From: Aequorivita aurantiaca
GTDB taxonomy: Bacteria > Bacteroidota > Bacteroidia > Flavobacteriales > Flavobacteriaceae
Length of the DNA: 64,000 bases
Assembly (NCBI RefSeq): GCF_030410135.1
Contig: NZ_JAUGQQ010000004.1
Location: forward strand, 62,001-126,000
Reading direction: 5' to 3'
A program made the translations under genes and the position numbers. This document shows, in pieces, positions 1 through 9,397 of the stretch. Each line of letters begins with the position of its first letter. The first letter of the stretch is position 1. Under the pieces are notes generated by a model, which saw nothing but the letters and a program-made list of their open reading frames with translations, was not told the origin of the DNA and did not search any database.

Positions 1-599
1 TCGTGAAAAATCACGGCTCTGTTTTTAACCAAATCAACAATTCCCTTAAAATCCGCTTCGTCACCAATGTTCAAAACAATTGGCACTGCATTGGATCCTA
101 ACATATCCTTCACTTGCTGGCAAACTGCCATAAAGTTAGCGCCAGAACGATCCATTTTATTAACAAATCCAATACGCGGTACCTTATAATTGTCAGCCAA
201 TCTCCAGTTAGTTTCAGATTGAGGCTCCACACCATCAACCGCGCTAAAAAGGAAAACCAAACCGTCAAGAACTCTAAGCGAACGGTTCACCTCTACGGTA
301 AAATCCACGTGGCCTGGAGTGTCTATAATGTTGAAATTGTATTCTTTTGTCTCGGGAAGCACTTCGCCGTTTTCCATTGGGAATTTCCAAGTACAGGTGG
401 TAGCGGCTGAAGTAATGGTAATACCACGCTCCTGCTCTTGCTCCATCCAGTCCATGGTTGCAGCTCCATCGTGAACCTCGCCAAGTTTGTGGCTCACCCC
501 TGTGTAGAAAAGGATACGCTCCGTGGTTGTAGTTTTACCCGCATCAATGTGTGCGGCAATCCCGATATTTCTTGTATATTTTAAATCTCTTTGTGCCAT
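1..599 (-). CDS. fusA: Elongation factor G, N-terminal part (cut by left edge)
   Basis: GTPase that drives tRNA/mRNA translocation on the ribosome. Only the first ~199 residues lie in the window; the frame runs open through base 1. The translation starts [20 protein letters not shown], and the GTPase motifs are in order: AHIDAGKTT (residues 16-24), RGITI switch I, DTPGHVDF (G3) and NKMD (G4). The ATG (complement of 597-599) lies 3 nt after the rpsG stop, so it is the third gene of the str operon behind rpsL and rpsG, co-transcribed from the promoter at 1571-1601. Nothing odd is visible in the part present. Confidence 0.97.
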   Translation of the reverse strand, partial: MAQRDLKYTRNIGIAAHIDAGKTTTTERILFYTGVSHKLGEVHDGAATMDWMEQEQERGITITSAATTCTWKFPMENGEVLPETKEYNFNIIDTPGHVDFTVEVNRSLRVLDGLVFLFSAVDGVEPQSETNWRLADNYKVPRIGFVNKMDRSGANFMAVCQQVKDMLGSNAVPIVLNIGDEADFKGIVDLVKNRAVIFH

Positions 600-602
600 T
601 GT

Positions 603-1079
603 TTAGAATCTGAAATGTGAGAATGCTTTGTTAGCTTCTGCCATTTTGTGAGTATCCATACGTTTCTTTACCGCAGCGCCTTCTTCTTTTGCAGCGGCAA
701 GAATTTCACCCGCTAATTTTGCGGCCATGGATTTCTCGTTTCTTTTTCTTGAATAGGTAATCAACCATTTCATTGCAGTTGCAATTTTACGGTCCGGACG
801 TATTTGCATAGGAATCTGGAAGGTTGCCCCACCAACTCTACGACTACGAACCTCTACGTGTGGCATAACATTTGAAAGTGCATCCTTCCAAAGCTCCAAC
901 GCAGTCTTTTCTTCGTCTTGTTTCTTTTCTTCTACAATGTCAATTGCATCATAGAAAACTTTGAAAGCCACACTCTTCTTTCCGTCCCACATCATGTTGT
1001 TCACAAAACGTGTAACCAACTGGTCGTTAAACCGCGGATCTGGTAAAAGTGGTCTTTTTTTGGCCTGTCTTTTTCTCAT
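603..1079 (-). CDS. rpsG: 30S ribosomal protein S7
   Basis: Primary 16S rRNA-binding protein that nucleates the head of the 30S subunit. The 158-residue product starts [19 protein letters not shown] and carries the typical S7 core ([20 protein letters not shown]) and the ending KAFSHFRF, so it is full length for the family. It sits 61 nt downstream of rpsL and 3 nt upstream of fusA. In E. coli S7 is also the translational repressor of this operon. I cannot recognise an S7-binding mimic in the 61-nt rpsL-rpsG spacer. Confidence 0.98.
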   Translation of the reverse strand: MRKRQAKKRPLLPDPRFNDQLVTRFVNNMMWDGKKSVAFKVFYDAIDIVEEKKQDEEKTALELWKDALSNVMPHVEVRSRRVGGATFQIPMQIRPDRKIATAMKWLITYSRKRNEKSMAAKLAGEILAAAKEEGAAVKKRMDTHKMAEANKAFSHFRF

Positions 1080-1140
1080 TTGTTGTTTGTTAATGGCCGA
1101 GAATCAATTTTTTCAATTTATCCCAAACCCGTTTTCATTT

Positions 1141-1515
1141 TTACTTCTTTGGGCGTTTTGCTCCGTACTTAGATCTACGTTGCGTGCGGCCTGCAACACC
1201 TGCGGTGTCTAAAGCTCCACGAACAATGTGATACCTAACTCCTGGCAAATCCTTTACCCTTCCACCTCTAACCAATACTATCGAGTGCTCTTGGAGATTG
1301 TGACCTTCGCCCGGGATGTATGCGTTTACTTCCTTACCGTTGGTAAGTCTTACCCTTGCAACTTTACGCATTGCAGAGTTAGGCTTCTTAGGCGTAGTAG
1401 TATATACACGCGTACAAACACCACGACGTTGTGGGCACGAATCCAAAGCAACCGATTTACTCTTCTTGGTTATTTTGGTTCTTCCTTTACGTACTAATTG
1501 TGAAATTGTTGGCAT
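1141..1515 (-). CDS. rpsL: 30S ribosomal protein S12
   Basis: Decoding-centre protein, 124 residues, first gene of the str operon. The sequence [12 protein letters not shown] and the block [20 protein letters not shown] are diagnostic. The Lys residues in TPKKPNSA are the wild-type, streptomycin-sensitive form. [10 protein letters not shown] retains the Asp that RimO methylthiolates in other bacteria. Its ATG lies 37 nt downstream of a leader hairpin (1552-1567) and about 50 nt downstream of a consensus promoter. Full length, with a conserved C-terminus ([12 protein letters not shown]). Confidence 0.98.
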   Translation of the reverse strand: MPTISQLVRKGRTKITKKSKSVALDSCPQRRGVCTRVYTTTPKKPNSAMRKVARVRLTNGKEVNAYIPGEGHNLQEHSIVLVRGGRVKDLPGVRYHIVRGALDTAGVAGRTQRRSKYGAKRPKK

Positions 1516-1551
1516 ATAAAATATGTATTATTACTGTTTAAAAATAAAACA

Positions 1552-1567
1552 CCCCTATTTTTAGGGG
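1552..1567 (-). promoter_or_regulatory. Hairpin at the 5' end of the str operon mRNA
   Basis: Perfect 6-bp stem CCCCTA/TAGGGG around a 4-nt loop. Given the -7 element at 1571-1578, the transcript should begin within or a few bases before this hairpin, so it would cap the 5' end of the rpsL-rpsG-fusA mRNA. It is followed by a T-rich stretch (TGTTTTATTTTT), so it could also act as a weak attenuator. The structure is seen; the role is inferred. Confidence 0.5.
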
Positions 1568-1570
1568 ATG

Positions 1571-1601
1571 CAAATGTAGAATTTTTTTTCAACTAATCAA
1601 A
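1571..1601 (-). promoter_or_regulatory. str operon promoter, Bacteroidota type
   Basis: On the minus strand TTTG (1601-1598), exactly 19 nt, then TACATTTG (1578-1571). This matches the known Bacteroidota sigma-ABfr consensus TTTG / TAnnTTTG in both elements and spacing. Transcription would start about 1564-1567 and read rpsL, rpsG and fusA. It is the best promoter match in the window. Confidence 0.8.
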
Positions 1602-1702
1602 CCATACCAAATTAATTTTCAGCATACTTTGATTATTTTTTTGATTTAATATGAAACGCAAATTTGAAGCGTTAGTTTTACACAGTAAATTTTCGTCTTT
1701 TT

Positions 1703-3400
1703 TTGAAAAAAATCCTATTCACATTCTTTTACCTTAATATATATACCTGTTTTTTCTTCGGAATAAATGCACAGGAACTTACGCTTTCTATTAAAGCGGA
1801 AAAACCAATCTCACCAAGCCTTAAGGATTCGCTGAAAATTCCCAACAGTTTCATAGATTCCATTTCAGTTAAAAAAGAAACTGATACCGTTTTTATGAAA
1901 TTCCAACAAATGGGATTTATTGAAAGTGAAATTTTGAATTTAAAAAAAGAAAATGACAGTAGCTATGTCGCAAATTTTTTCCTCGGAAAAAAATACAGCG
2001 AAATAACCATTTATTATTCCAAAGAAGACTTCAGCAAAAAGGAATTGCAGCGCTTTTCATCAGAAATTACCGAAAACTATTTCGTACTTCCATTTGAAAC
2101 AATTCCCATTTCCTTGAAAAAACTTACCGCCGTGCGAAATCAACAGGGCAATGCCTTTGCGCGGTTGAAATTATCGGAATTCGAAAAAGATGAAAACGGC
2201 AATTTAAGCGCCACCCTAATCGTCGATAACGGAAATGTACGCACAGTGGACTCCATTGCGGTGAAGGGATATGAAAAATTCCCCCGATCCTTTCTGAAGT
2301 ATTATGCCGGTGTAAAAAAAGGGGGGATTTTCAATCAAAAGAAATTGGTGGAACAGAATGAAAACTTGAACAGTCTCGGATTCGTAAATGCAATTAAAGC
2401 CCCCGAAGCACTTTTCAGAAAAGACTCCACCACAGTTTATTTTTATTTGGAAAAACATAACAACAATCTTTTTGACGGGATACTCGGGTTTGCAACCGAT
2501 GAGGAAACCAAAAAACTTTCCTTCAACGGCTATTTAAATTTAGAACTGAACAACAATCTAAATTTTGGAGAGCAACTATTGATAAACTATAAGGCCGACG
2601 GTCAAGAACAGGTGAATTTTAGAACCAAGGTCACGCTGCCGTATTTGCTGAAAACACCCTTTGGCCTAAGCGGCGAGCTAAGAATTTTCAAACGCGATAG
2701 TTCCTTTATTACAACTGAACAGCAAATTAGAACCACCTATCAAATAAATCCGAAATCAACGACCTATATCGGCTACAAAGGTTATGATTCTAGCAATCTC
2801 TTAGACATAGCTGTTGCAGGAACACCTGTTGAGGATTTTAAGTCCAAATTTTTTATTGCCGGTGTGTCCTATATTAAACCCCAGAACAAAAAACTTTTTC
2901 CAATTAAAACAATGATTGGTGCAGACGCCGGGGTGGGAGTTCGCGATACTCAAGGAAATAGCGATGACCAATTGCGAATAGAAACATTCCTAAACAATAT
3001 TTTTAACCTTAATTATAAAAATTCCATTTTTGTTCAAAATATCACCAGCGCACTTTTCAGCGACAGCTATTTGGTTAACGAATTATTTCGTTTTGGAGGT
3101 ATTAACAGCATTAGGGGTTTCAATGAAAATAGCATTGATGCTTCACTATATTCAATAATAAACACAGAGTATCGGTATCAATTCAATGATGGGGTATACA
3201 TTCATAGCATAATAGATATCGGTTATTTCGAAAACGAAACCCTAGCACTTAAACAGAAATTGTATAGTTTCGGATTCGGTATTGGGCTGAATACCAAGGG
3301 CGGACTATTCAAATTCAACGTTGCCAATGGAAACACACAGGACCAGGACTTCAGTTTTTCCAATACCAAAATTCACATAAGCGTTTCTACCAAATTTTGA
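1703..3400 (+). CDS. Omp85/BamA-TamA-like outer membrane protein
   Basis: Predicted outer-membrane beta-barrel of the surface-antigen (Omp85) superfamily, 565 residues. Starts at TTG (MKKILFTFFYLN...) with a signal peptide ending near GINAQ, residues 1-24. Residues ~178-250 (VDSIAVKGYEKFP...) look like one POTRA-type domain. The rest is a barrel containing the family hallmark FRFGGINSIRGF (RGF at 471-473, the lid-lock motif) and ending in an aromatic residue (STKF). With only one clear POTRA-like repeat it is too small to be the main BamA. It could be a TamA-like or two-partner-type transporter. It lies 120 bp before a SusC gene on the same strand. The client is unknown. Confidence 0.75.
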   Translation: MKKILFTFFYLNIYTCFFFGINAQELTLSIKAEKPISPSLKDSLKIPNSFIDSISVKKETDTVFMKFQQMGFIESEILNLKKENDSSYVANFFLGKKYSEITIYYSKEDFSKKELQRFSSEITENYFVLPFETIPISLKKLTAVRNQQGNAFARLKLSEFEKDENGNLSATLIVDNGNVRTVDSIAVKGYEKFPRSFLKYYAGVKKGGIFNQKKLVEQNENLNSLGFVNAIKAPEALFRKDSTTVYFYLEKHNNNLFDGILGFATDEETKKLSFNGYLNLELNNNLNFGEQLLINYKADGQEQVNFRTKVTLPYLLKTPFGLSGELRIFKRDSSFITTEQQIRTTYQINPKSTTYIGYKGYDSSNLLDIAVAGTPVEDFKSKFFIAGVSYIKPQNKKLFPIKTMIGADAGVGVRDTQGNSDDQLRIETFLNNIFNLNYKNSIFVQNITSALFSDSYLVNELFRFGGINSIRGFNENSIDASLYSIINTEYRYQFNDGVYIHSIIDIGYFENETLALKQKLYSFGFGIGLNTKGGLFKFNVANGNTQDQDFSFSNTKIHISVSTKF

Positions 3401-3520
3401 GAATATCCAATCAAACGCTTTTCATAAGGTTTATAAATCGTAAAAAATGGGAGCAAATACTTGTGTAATTAACTTTTTATTATGATTTTTGCCGTTGGCT
3501 AATTCAAATAATTTATAAAA

Positions 3521-6500
3521 ATGAGAACAAAGTTTAGTGGAATTTTAACGCTTATATTAGCGTTAGTTGTGCAGCTTACCTTCGCACAGCAAAAAACTAT
3601 TACAGGTACGGTGACGGACGATACAGGTCTGCCATTGCCTGGTGCAAACGTTATTGTTAAAGGCACAAGTTCTGGAACACAATCGGATTTTGATGGAAAC
3701 TTTACCATCTCCGCCAATGTGGGGCAGACTCTTGTATTTAGCTATGTAGGGTTTGTCGCCAAAGAAGTAAAAGTAGGAGCTCAAAACAGCATCGACGTTT
3801 CTTTATTACCAGATGCTGCGGCACTAGAAGAAGTTGTTGTAACTGGGTATTCTACAAGAAATCAAACGGTACAAACATCAGCTGTTGTATCCATTTCCGC
3901 TTCGGAATTATCGCAAATGGCGCCAACCACCAGTATAGACAATATGCTGCAAGGTAAGGCGGCTGGTGTGCAGGTAACTGCCGCTAACGGTAAACCGGGA
4001 CAAGGAGCTTTCGTTCGTATTCGTGGAACAGGATCACTTGTTGCTGGAGCATCTTCCCCGCTTTACATCGTGGATGGCGCACCAATAAGAGAACAAGATC
4101 TTGCAAATGTTCCTAACGAAGATATTGAAAACATTACTATTCTTAAAGATGCTGCCACAACGGCGCGTTACGGTTCACGTGGTGCAAACGGCGTTGTAGT
4201 TATCACAACAAAAAATGGTAATAGAAATAAAGATGCGGTAATCCGCTACAGTACACGTTACGGTACAACCTCTAGAATAGAGCCCAACTTCACCATGATG
4301 AATGCGGAACAAAAACTTCAATACGAAGCAGAAATTTATGCTTTGGGCGGACCTGCAGGATCATTGCCTGGGGTGCAAACAACGCCTGGCTCGCCAGAAC
4401 GTGCTGAACTATTGTCTAGAGAAACGGATTGGGCAGACCTTATGTTGAAGGACGGGGTGATTCAGAATAATAACGTCTCTGTATCTGGAGGTGGTGATCG
4501 TGTTGATTATTATTTCTCTGTGAGCCACGACAAGAATACTGGTATCATTGATAAAATAGACGGTTTCGAAAGATTGGGAACTCGTTTGAACGTTAATTTC
4601 GATGCAAAAGAATGGTTAACAATGGGCGTTAACGTGGGTTATTCACGTTCCACTAGTGACGAACCAAGAGATAGAAACAACACTCAGAACCCTTTCCAGG
4701 CTGTTTACGTTACCAATCAATATGAAACGGAGTTTTTGTATGATGCTGATGGCAACATACAGTTAGATGATAACGGAAATCCCGTTTACAATCCAACCCA
4801 CAGAAATTTCGCCACAAGAGGTGCTTTGGAAACAGAGCCTTCAACAGATATTGACCAAGTTACCCTTGCGAGCGTTGATGCCTTGATTAAGTTCTCCAAA
4901 AATTGGAGCTATGGATTCAATACATCCGTTAACCACGGCTTAATTAGAAGAGAAAGCTATTCCAAGCCAGGAGGTATTTTGGATATCATTCTGAACAATG
5001 CGCCCGTTGGTAACAAGTTTGACGATCAACAGGACCGTTTGGATTTAACCATCAGTAATAGACTGAACTATACCTTGAATTTAAACAATCACAATCTAAA
5101 TGTGTTAGGTCTGTATGAATACAACCTGAACGAATTCTACCGTACATTTGTACGTAGTACTGGATTCCCGTCCCCATTGTTAAGTACTCAAATTAGTGCT
5201 GCTGATTTGAACGACGGCTTCACCAATAGATCAAGATTAACTTTGGTATCGTACGGTGTTTTTGCTGACTATGATTATAAAGAAAAATATCTTGCCTCAG
5301 GGTCCATTCGTAGTGACGGTTCATCAAACTTTGGTGACGACTACAAATACGGAACATTCTGGAGTGCGAGTTTAGGATGGAACATTGCAAAGGAAGATTT
5401 CTTCGGAGTTGATGCAATAAACGATCTTAAATTAAGAGCTGCATACGGTTCTGTAGGTAACAGAAATGGAATACAAAGATATGATTCTCAGGCAACAAAT
5501 GCATTTGGTTTTTACCCTGGTGGATCAAGCTCCTATCCTGCTACAGTGGCTAACCCTGAACTAAAGTGGGAAACTACAACCACTGCTAACGTAGGTCTTG
5601 AATTTAACCTTTTCAACAAACGCCTTAGAGGAGTTACCGATTATTTCGTAAGAAATACTACCGATCTATTATTTAATATCCCTACCGCTTGGGAAGCTGG
5701 AATTATTGACCCTACTGGAAGAAGAGGGGTTCCAGGAAACTTAGGAGAAATACAAAATAAAGGTGTTGAAATATCCTTACAAGGAGATATTATCCGCACA
5801 AGTGATTTAACTTGGACAGTTGGTGGAAATATCATTTTCTTGGATACCGAGATAATCGAATTACCGGAGGGTGAGGACATTTCTGTTCCTCTAACAAACA
5901 TCTTGTTTAGAGAAGGAAGTAAGATCAATGAGCACTATTTGGTTCGTTACGTTGGAGTTGATTCCCAAACTGGAAAATCATTATTTTTAGGCGGAGATGG
6001 GAACACATATTTCGCTGAAGACCTTCCGGAAGGTGAAAACCGAGTATTGCAAGGAAAATCAACCATTGCAGATAAAGAAGGAGGATTCTTCACTAACCTA
6101 AACTACAAAGGTTTCGGTCTACGTGCTGATTTTGTTTTCAAAGCTGGAAACTGGATTAATAACTATGTACGAGCTAATGCAGAATCTGATGGTCAAGCCG
6201 TTGAAGATAATCAAGCCGTTACTGCATTTAACTATTGGCAACAGCCTGGTGATACTGACGTAATGCCAAGTCCAATATATGCAGCAGTTGATCAGGCAGT
6301 TAATTCTGATAGATTCTTGGAAAAAGGTGACTATATCCGAATGAGAAATGTTACACTTTCATACAATTTCCCTAGCAAGTATTTGGATAAAACACCTTTA
6401 CAGTCTTTGAGGATTTATGCTCAGGGTCAAAATTTATTGACGTTTACTGACTTTTGGGGTGATCCAGAAGTAGGTCTAGCATCTGGAGAAACAATCAATT

Positions 6501-6589
6501 TTGCTGATTCAGTTGCTCCTGGTGAAGCTACTCTTTACAGTTATCCAAACGTTAAGTCATTCCAATTCGGTTTGGATGTTAGTTTCTAA
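3521..6589 (+). CDS. SusC/RagA-family TonB-linked outer membrane transporter
   Basis: TonB-dependent import channel of the SusC type, 1022 residues. A signal peptide (to about TFAQQ, residue 23) is followed by a carboxypeptidase-D-regulatory-like domain (ITGTVTDDTGLPLPGANVIV, ~27-105). Then comes the TonB-box/plug start (LEEVVVTGYSTRN, ~105), the plug with GTGSL..PLYIVDGAPI, and a 22-strand-type barrel ending LDVSF. The SusD partner starts 19 bp downstream, the usual pedal-bin pair. No polysaccharide hydrolase is nearby, so the substrate cannot be named; a peptide or another nutrient is as likely as a glycan. A weak promoter-like GATTTTTG lies about 30 bp upstream. Confidence 0.95.
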   Translation: MRTKFSGILTLILALVVQLTFAQQKTITGTVTDDTGLPLPGANVIVKGTSSGTQSDFDGNFTISANVGQTLVFSYVGFVAKEVKVGAQNSIDVSLLPDAAALEEVVVTGYSTRNQTVQTSAVVSISASELSQMAPTTSIDNMLQGKAAGVQVTAANGKPGQGAFVRIRGTGSLVAGASSPLYIVDGAPIREQDLANVPNEDIENITILKDAATTARYGSRGANGVVVITTKNGNRNKDAVIRYSTRYGTTSRIEPNFTMMNAEQKLQYEAEIYALGGPAGSLPGVQTTPGSPERAELLSRETDWADLMLKDGVIQNNNVSVSGGGDRVDYYFSVSHDKNTGIIDKIDGFERLGTRLNVNFDAKEWLTMGVNVGYSRSTSDEPRDRNNTQNPFQAVYVTNQYETEFLYDADGNIQLDDNGNPVYNPTHRNFATRGALETEPSTDIDQVTLASVDALIKFSKNWSYGFNTSVNHGLIRRESYSKPGGILDIILNNAPVGNKFDDQQDRLDLTISNRLNYTLNLNNHNLNVLGLYEYNLNEFYRTFVRSTGFPSPLLSTQISAADLNDGFTNRSRLTLVSYGVFADYDYKEKYLASGSIRSDGSSNFGDDYKYGTFWSASLGWNIAKEDFFGVDAINDLKLRAAYGSVGNRNGIQRYDSQATNAFGFYPGGSSSYPATVANPELKWETTTTANVGLEFNLFNKRLRGVTDYFVRNTTDLLFNIPTAWEAGIIDPTGRRGVPGNLGEIQNKGVEISLQGDIIRTSDLTWTVGGNIIFLDTEIIELPEGEDISVPLTNILFREGSKINEHYLVRYVGVDSQTGKSLFLGGDGNTYFAEDLPEGENRVLQGKSTIADKEGGFFTNLNYKGFGLRADFVFKAGNWINNYVRANAESDGQAVEDNQAVTAFNYWQQPGDTDVMPSPIYAAVDQAVNSDRFLEKGDYIRMRNVTLSYNFPSKYLDKTPLQSLRIYAQGQNLLTFTDFWGDPEVGLASGETINFADSVAPGEATLYSYPNVKSFQFGLDVSF

Positions 6590-6608
6590 TTTAAAAAAAA
6601 TTGATAAG

Positions 6609-8042
6609 ATGAAAAAAATAATTTATAAAATTGCGGTTCTTACCCTTGTCATAGGAGGCTTTACCTCCTGCGATAATGAGCTGGACCAGATACCATTTGA
6701 TTCTCTTGCAACTTCTCAAGCATACATTACCGCTTCGGATTTTGAGAATGCAGCCAGAGGTATTTATTCAACCTTAACAAACGCTAGTTTGTACGGCGGC
6801 AGTGATGCCGGAGGAATGCTTGATGCTCCGGACGTTTTGGCTGACAACGTAACCCTTGCCTCAAAAGGTAGAGGAAGTAGAAGAACTTTGCATAACTGGC
6901 AATATTCTGCATCTACTGAACCTATGAGTGGTCTATACGAACGTTCTTACCAAATGATTTTTAGAGCCAATACTTTGTTGGAACAAAGTGTATCCTTTGA
7001 AGGTACTAACAAGGAAAAAGTAGTTGCAGAAGCAAAAGCTTTAAGAGCCTTAGGTCATTTGAACCTTGCAACGTTCTTTGCTAAACTACCTACGCAATCT
7101 GCAGACGCAAACAGCAGCCCAGGAGTTGCTTATGTAACTACAGCTGACTTCTCAATTGAGCCAGCAAGATTATCAGTAGGCGAAACCTATGATATGATTG
7201 TACAGGATCTAAAAGACGCTTTGGTAGGTATACCTGCAACAAGTGAGCCTGGAAGATTGAATGCCGACGGTGTAAACACCTTATTGTCCAGAACCTATTT
7301 ATATATGGGTCAATGGCAAAATTCTATTGACGCAGCAAATGCGGTAACAAAAGCAGTTGCTCCACGAAACACTGTAGTGGGTGTATGGGAAGATGTAACT
7401 AAGGACGGAGTTATTTTCTGGATTGATGTAGATCCTCCAGGATTGGACATTACACCTGGGGTAACTTGGAGCCAGTTCGGTGTCAATACACTAGTTCCCG
7501 AATATGTTGTTTCATATCCGCTATTCCAACTTTTCGAAGATGATGACATTAGAAAAGATGCCTATACCCTACAAGCAAGAAACGGCCCATCAAAATATAA
7601 CGCAATTAAAAAGTTGTTCGCAAGAGAGGACGGGCAATTCCCAGGACGTGTGGATATAAAAATCCTTCGTGCTGCTGAATCCAAATTAAACATTGCTGAG
7701 GCTCAGTACAATCTAGGGAATGAAGCCGCTGCACTTGCTGCATTGGATGCTGTTAGATCAAAAAGATACGCAAGCCCTCCAACCGGTGAAACTGGCACAG
7801 CTTTACGTGACGCAATTCGTCTTGAAAGAAGATTGGAGTTCGCTTTTGAATCACAACGTTTCTTTGATTTAAAAAGATGGGCCCTTCCGGTTGAACGCGG
7901 AGGTTTTGGAGATTTGAACGATGGAACTGGCGTACCGTCTGAAGCACAAAATTTAGCTGTTGGTTCAAAATTTTTCCAACTGCCAATTCCGCAAACAGCA
8001 ATGGATTTGAATCCAAACTTGGAACAAAATTCTGGATATTAA
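6609..8042 (+). CDS. SusD/RagB-family nutrient-binding lipoprotein
   Basis: Surface lipoprotein that forms the lid over the SusC channel, 477 residues from the ATG at 6609. I chose this start because it gives a clean lipoprotein signal (MKKIIYKIAVLTLVIGGFTSC, Cys21); the open frame further upstream only overlaps susC. TPR-like helices are seen with the family signature AKALRALGHLNLATFFAKLP, and the C-terminal part has RLERRLEFAFESQRFFDLKRW, diagnostic for RagB/SusD. It lies 19 bp after susC and 20 bp before a further lipoprotein gene, so the three form one operon. Ligand unknown. Confidence 0.94.
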   Translation: MKKIIYKIAVLTLVIGGFTSCDNELDQIPFDSLATSQAYITASDFENAARGIYSTLTNASLYGGSDAGGMLDAPDVLADNVTLASKGRGSRRTLHNWQYSASTEPMSGLYERSYQMIFRANTLLEQSVSFEGTNKEKVVAEAKALRALGHLNLATFFAKLPTQSADANSSPGVAYVTTADFSIEPARLSVGETYDMIVQDLKDALVGIPATSEPGRLNADGVNTLLSRTYLYMGQWQNSIDAANAVTKAVAPRNTVVGVWEDVTKDGVIFWIDVDPPGLDITPGVTWSQFGVNTLVPEYVVSYPLFQLFEDDDIRKDAYTLQARNGPSKYNAIKKLFAREDGQFPGRVDIKILRAAESKLNIAEAQYNLGNEAAALAALDAVRSKRYASPPTGETGTALRDAIRLERRLEFAFESQRFFDLKRWALPVERGGFGDLNDGTGVPSEAQNLAVGSKFFQLPIPQTAMDLNPNLEQNSGY

Positions 8043-8062
8043 TAATCTAAAAAGTTATCATA

Positions 8063-8521
8063 ATGAAAAAATTCAATATAATATTAACATTCGTCGTTTT
8101 GGCCCTTGTTGCCGTTTCTTGTGAAACTTACGATGATTATGACACTGACCGTAAAACTGTAATCGGATTTACTAGCGCTTCAGACAATGTCAACAATATT
8201 CCCGAAGGAGGCGAAAGAACAAGAACGTTTACAGATGTATTGTTTGTTTCTGATTTGGCACCTGTAGATAGACAATTTACGGTAACAGTTATTCCAACTA
8301 TTTTGCCTGATGCTGAACCCCCTTCAACAGCTACAAATCCTGAAAACTATACTTTTGAGTCTACAGTAGTGATTCCCGCAAACTCTCAACGTGGTTCCTT
8401 TACCGTTACTGGTATTGACAACTCTATTGAAGATGAAAGAGGTGAGTATTTCTCAGTCGCCATTCAAGGCGGTGGAAATGTTGTATCTGGCGGTAGATTT
8501 ACAGTAAGACTTAGACAATAA
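8063..8521 (+). CDS. Small lipoprotein of the SusCD operon
   Basis: 152-residue lipoprotein (Cys20 in LVAVSC) of unknown function. The mature part is beta-rich. It has a run resembling DUF1735/Calx-beta-like folds: an N-terminal FTSASDNVNNIPEGGERTRT, a middle strand pair (FTVTVIPTILPDAEPPS), and VVIPANSQRGSFTVTGIDNSIEDERGEYFSVAI. The IEDERGEYFSVAI stretch is typical of Calx-beta repeats. It is the third gene of the susCD operon, 20 bp after susD, and is followed by a strong terminator. By position it is probably a SusE/F-like surface accessory that helps bind the substrate; this is inference. Confidence 0.75.
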   Translation: MKKFNIILTFVVLALVAVSCETYDDYDTDRKTVIGFTSASDNVNNIPEGGERTRTFTDVLFVSDLAPVDRQFTVTVIPTILPDAEPPSTATNPENYTFESTVVIPANSQRGSFTVTGIDNSIEDERGEYFSVAIQGGGNVVSGGRFTVRLRQ

Positions 8522-8550
8522 GTTTTTTGCAATCGCAACCAATATTTTTA

Positions 8551-8582
8551 AAACATCCCTTAATTTTTAAGGGATGTTTTTT
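8551..8582 (+). terminator. Terminator after the SusCD operon
   Basis: Stem AAACATCCCTTAA (8551-8563) pairs perfectly with TTAAGGGATGTTT (8567-8579) around a 3-nt loop and runs into T's. It lies 30 bp after the lipoprotein stop and ends the plus-strand operon. Confidence 0.9.
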
Positions 8583-8622
8583 ATTACCAGATTTTTATAT
8601 CCAATCCCATCCCAAATCTATT

Positions 8623-8630
8623 TACCTTTG
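8623..8630 (+). promoter_or_regulatory. Candidate -7 element for rlmB
   Basis: TACCTTTG matches the Bacteroidota -7 consensus TAnnTTTG and lies 25 bp before the rlmB ATG. No good TTTG -33 element is seen at the expected spacing, so support is moderate. Confidence 0.4.
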
Positions 8631-8655
8631 AAAACATTAAATTCTTATAAATAAT

Positions 8656-9393
8656 ATGAGCGATACCACAAATACCATTTTTGGAATTTATCCAGTGAAG
8701 GAAGCCCTAGCATCACGAATTGTTTTCGACAAAGTTTTCATTCAAAAAGGAATTGAAAACGATAAATTTGAAGCACTCATTAAAGATCTTGAAAAAGCGA
8801 ACATACCCATAAGTACAGTTCCCTTTGAAAAATTAAATAGGCTCACTAAAGGAAACCACCAAGGTATCGTGGCCGTAACATCTCCTGTCGCATTCCACAG
8901 TTTGGAAGAAGTTGTGGAGACGGCATTAACTAGCGACAAAGCTCCGCTATTTCTAATACTAGATCAAATTACGGATGTCCGAAATTTTGGCGCCATTCTT
9001 CGTACCGCAGAGTGCACCGGCGTAAATGCTGTAATCATTCAAAAAAGTGGTGGTGCGCCCGTTTCTGGCGACACCGTAAAAACTTCTGCCGGAGCCATAT
9101 TTAAGATTCCCATCTGCAAGGTAGAACATATAAAAGATGCAATATTCTATTTGCAAGGTTCCGGAATAAAAACCATTGCAGCAACGGAAAAATCAAACTC
9201 GGAAATATTTTCAGTTGATTTAACCATGCCATTGGCTATTATCATGGGCTCGGAAGGAAAAGGAGTTTCAAAATCTGTGCTGTCATTGGTAGATGAGCGC
9301 GCGGCCCTTCCCTTAATGGGCGAAATCAATTCATTAAATGTTTCGGTGGCTTGCGGAGCGATTCTTTATGAAGTGATTAGACAACGGAGATAG
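8656..9393 (+). CDS. rlmB: 23S rRNA Gm2251 2'-O-methyltransferase (RlmB/TrmH family)
   Basis: SPOUT-class methyltransferase, 245 residues. An N-terminal L30e-like substrate-binding domain (IFGIYPVKEALAS..., ~7-80) is followed by the knotted SpoU catalytic domain. SpoU motifs are present: LILDQITDVRNFGAILRTAEC (motif 1, ~97-117), IIMGSEGKGVSKSV (motif 2, ~195-208) and LPLMGEINSLNVSVACGAILYE (motif 3). RlmB is the best fit; other TrmH-family guanosine methylases cannot be fully excluded. It stands alone between a terminator and a convergent rhomboid gene. Confidence 0.88.
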   Translation: MSDTTNTIFGIYPVKEALASRIVFDKVFIQKGIENDKFEALIKDLEKANIPISTVPFEKLNRLTKGNHQGIVAVTSPVAFHSLEEVVETALTSDKAPLFLILDQITDVRNFGAILRTAECTGVNAVIIQKSGGAPVSGDTVKTSAGAIFKIPICKVEHIKDAIFYLQGSGIKTIAATEKSNSEIFSVDLTMPLAIIMGSEGKGVSKSVLSLVDERAALPLMGEINSLNVSVACGAILYEVIRQRR

Positions 9394-9397
9394 AACT

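Noticed and set aside
961-1497. Plus-strand frames opposite rpsG and rpsL
   Set aside because: Antisense to near-invariant ribosomal protein genes; the coding signal belongs to the minus strand.
1552-1567. Terminator of the plus-strand Omp85-like gene's upstream region
   Set aside because: No plus-strand gene ends before it; it lies in the leader of the minus-strand str operon.
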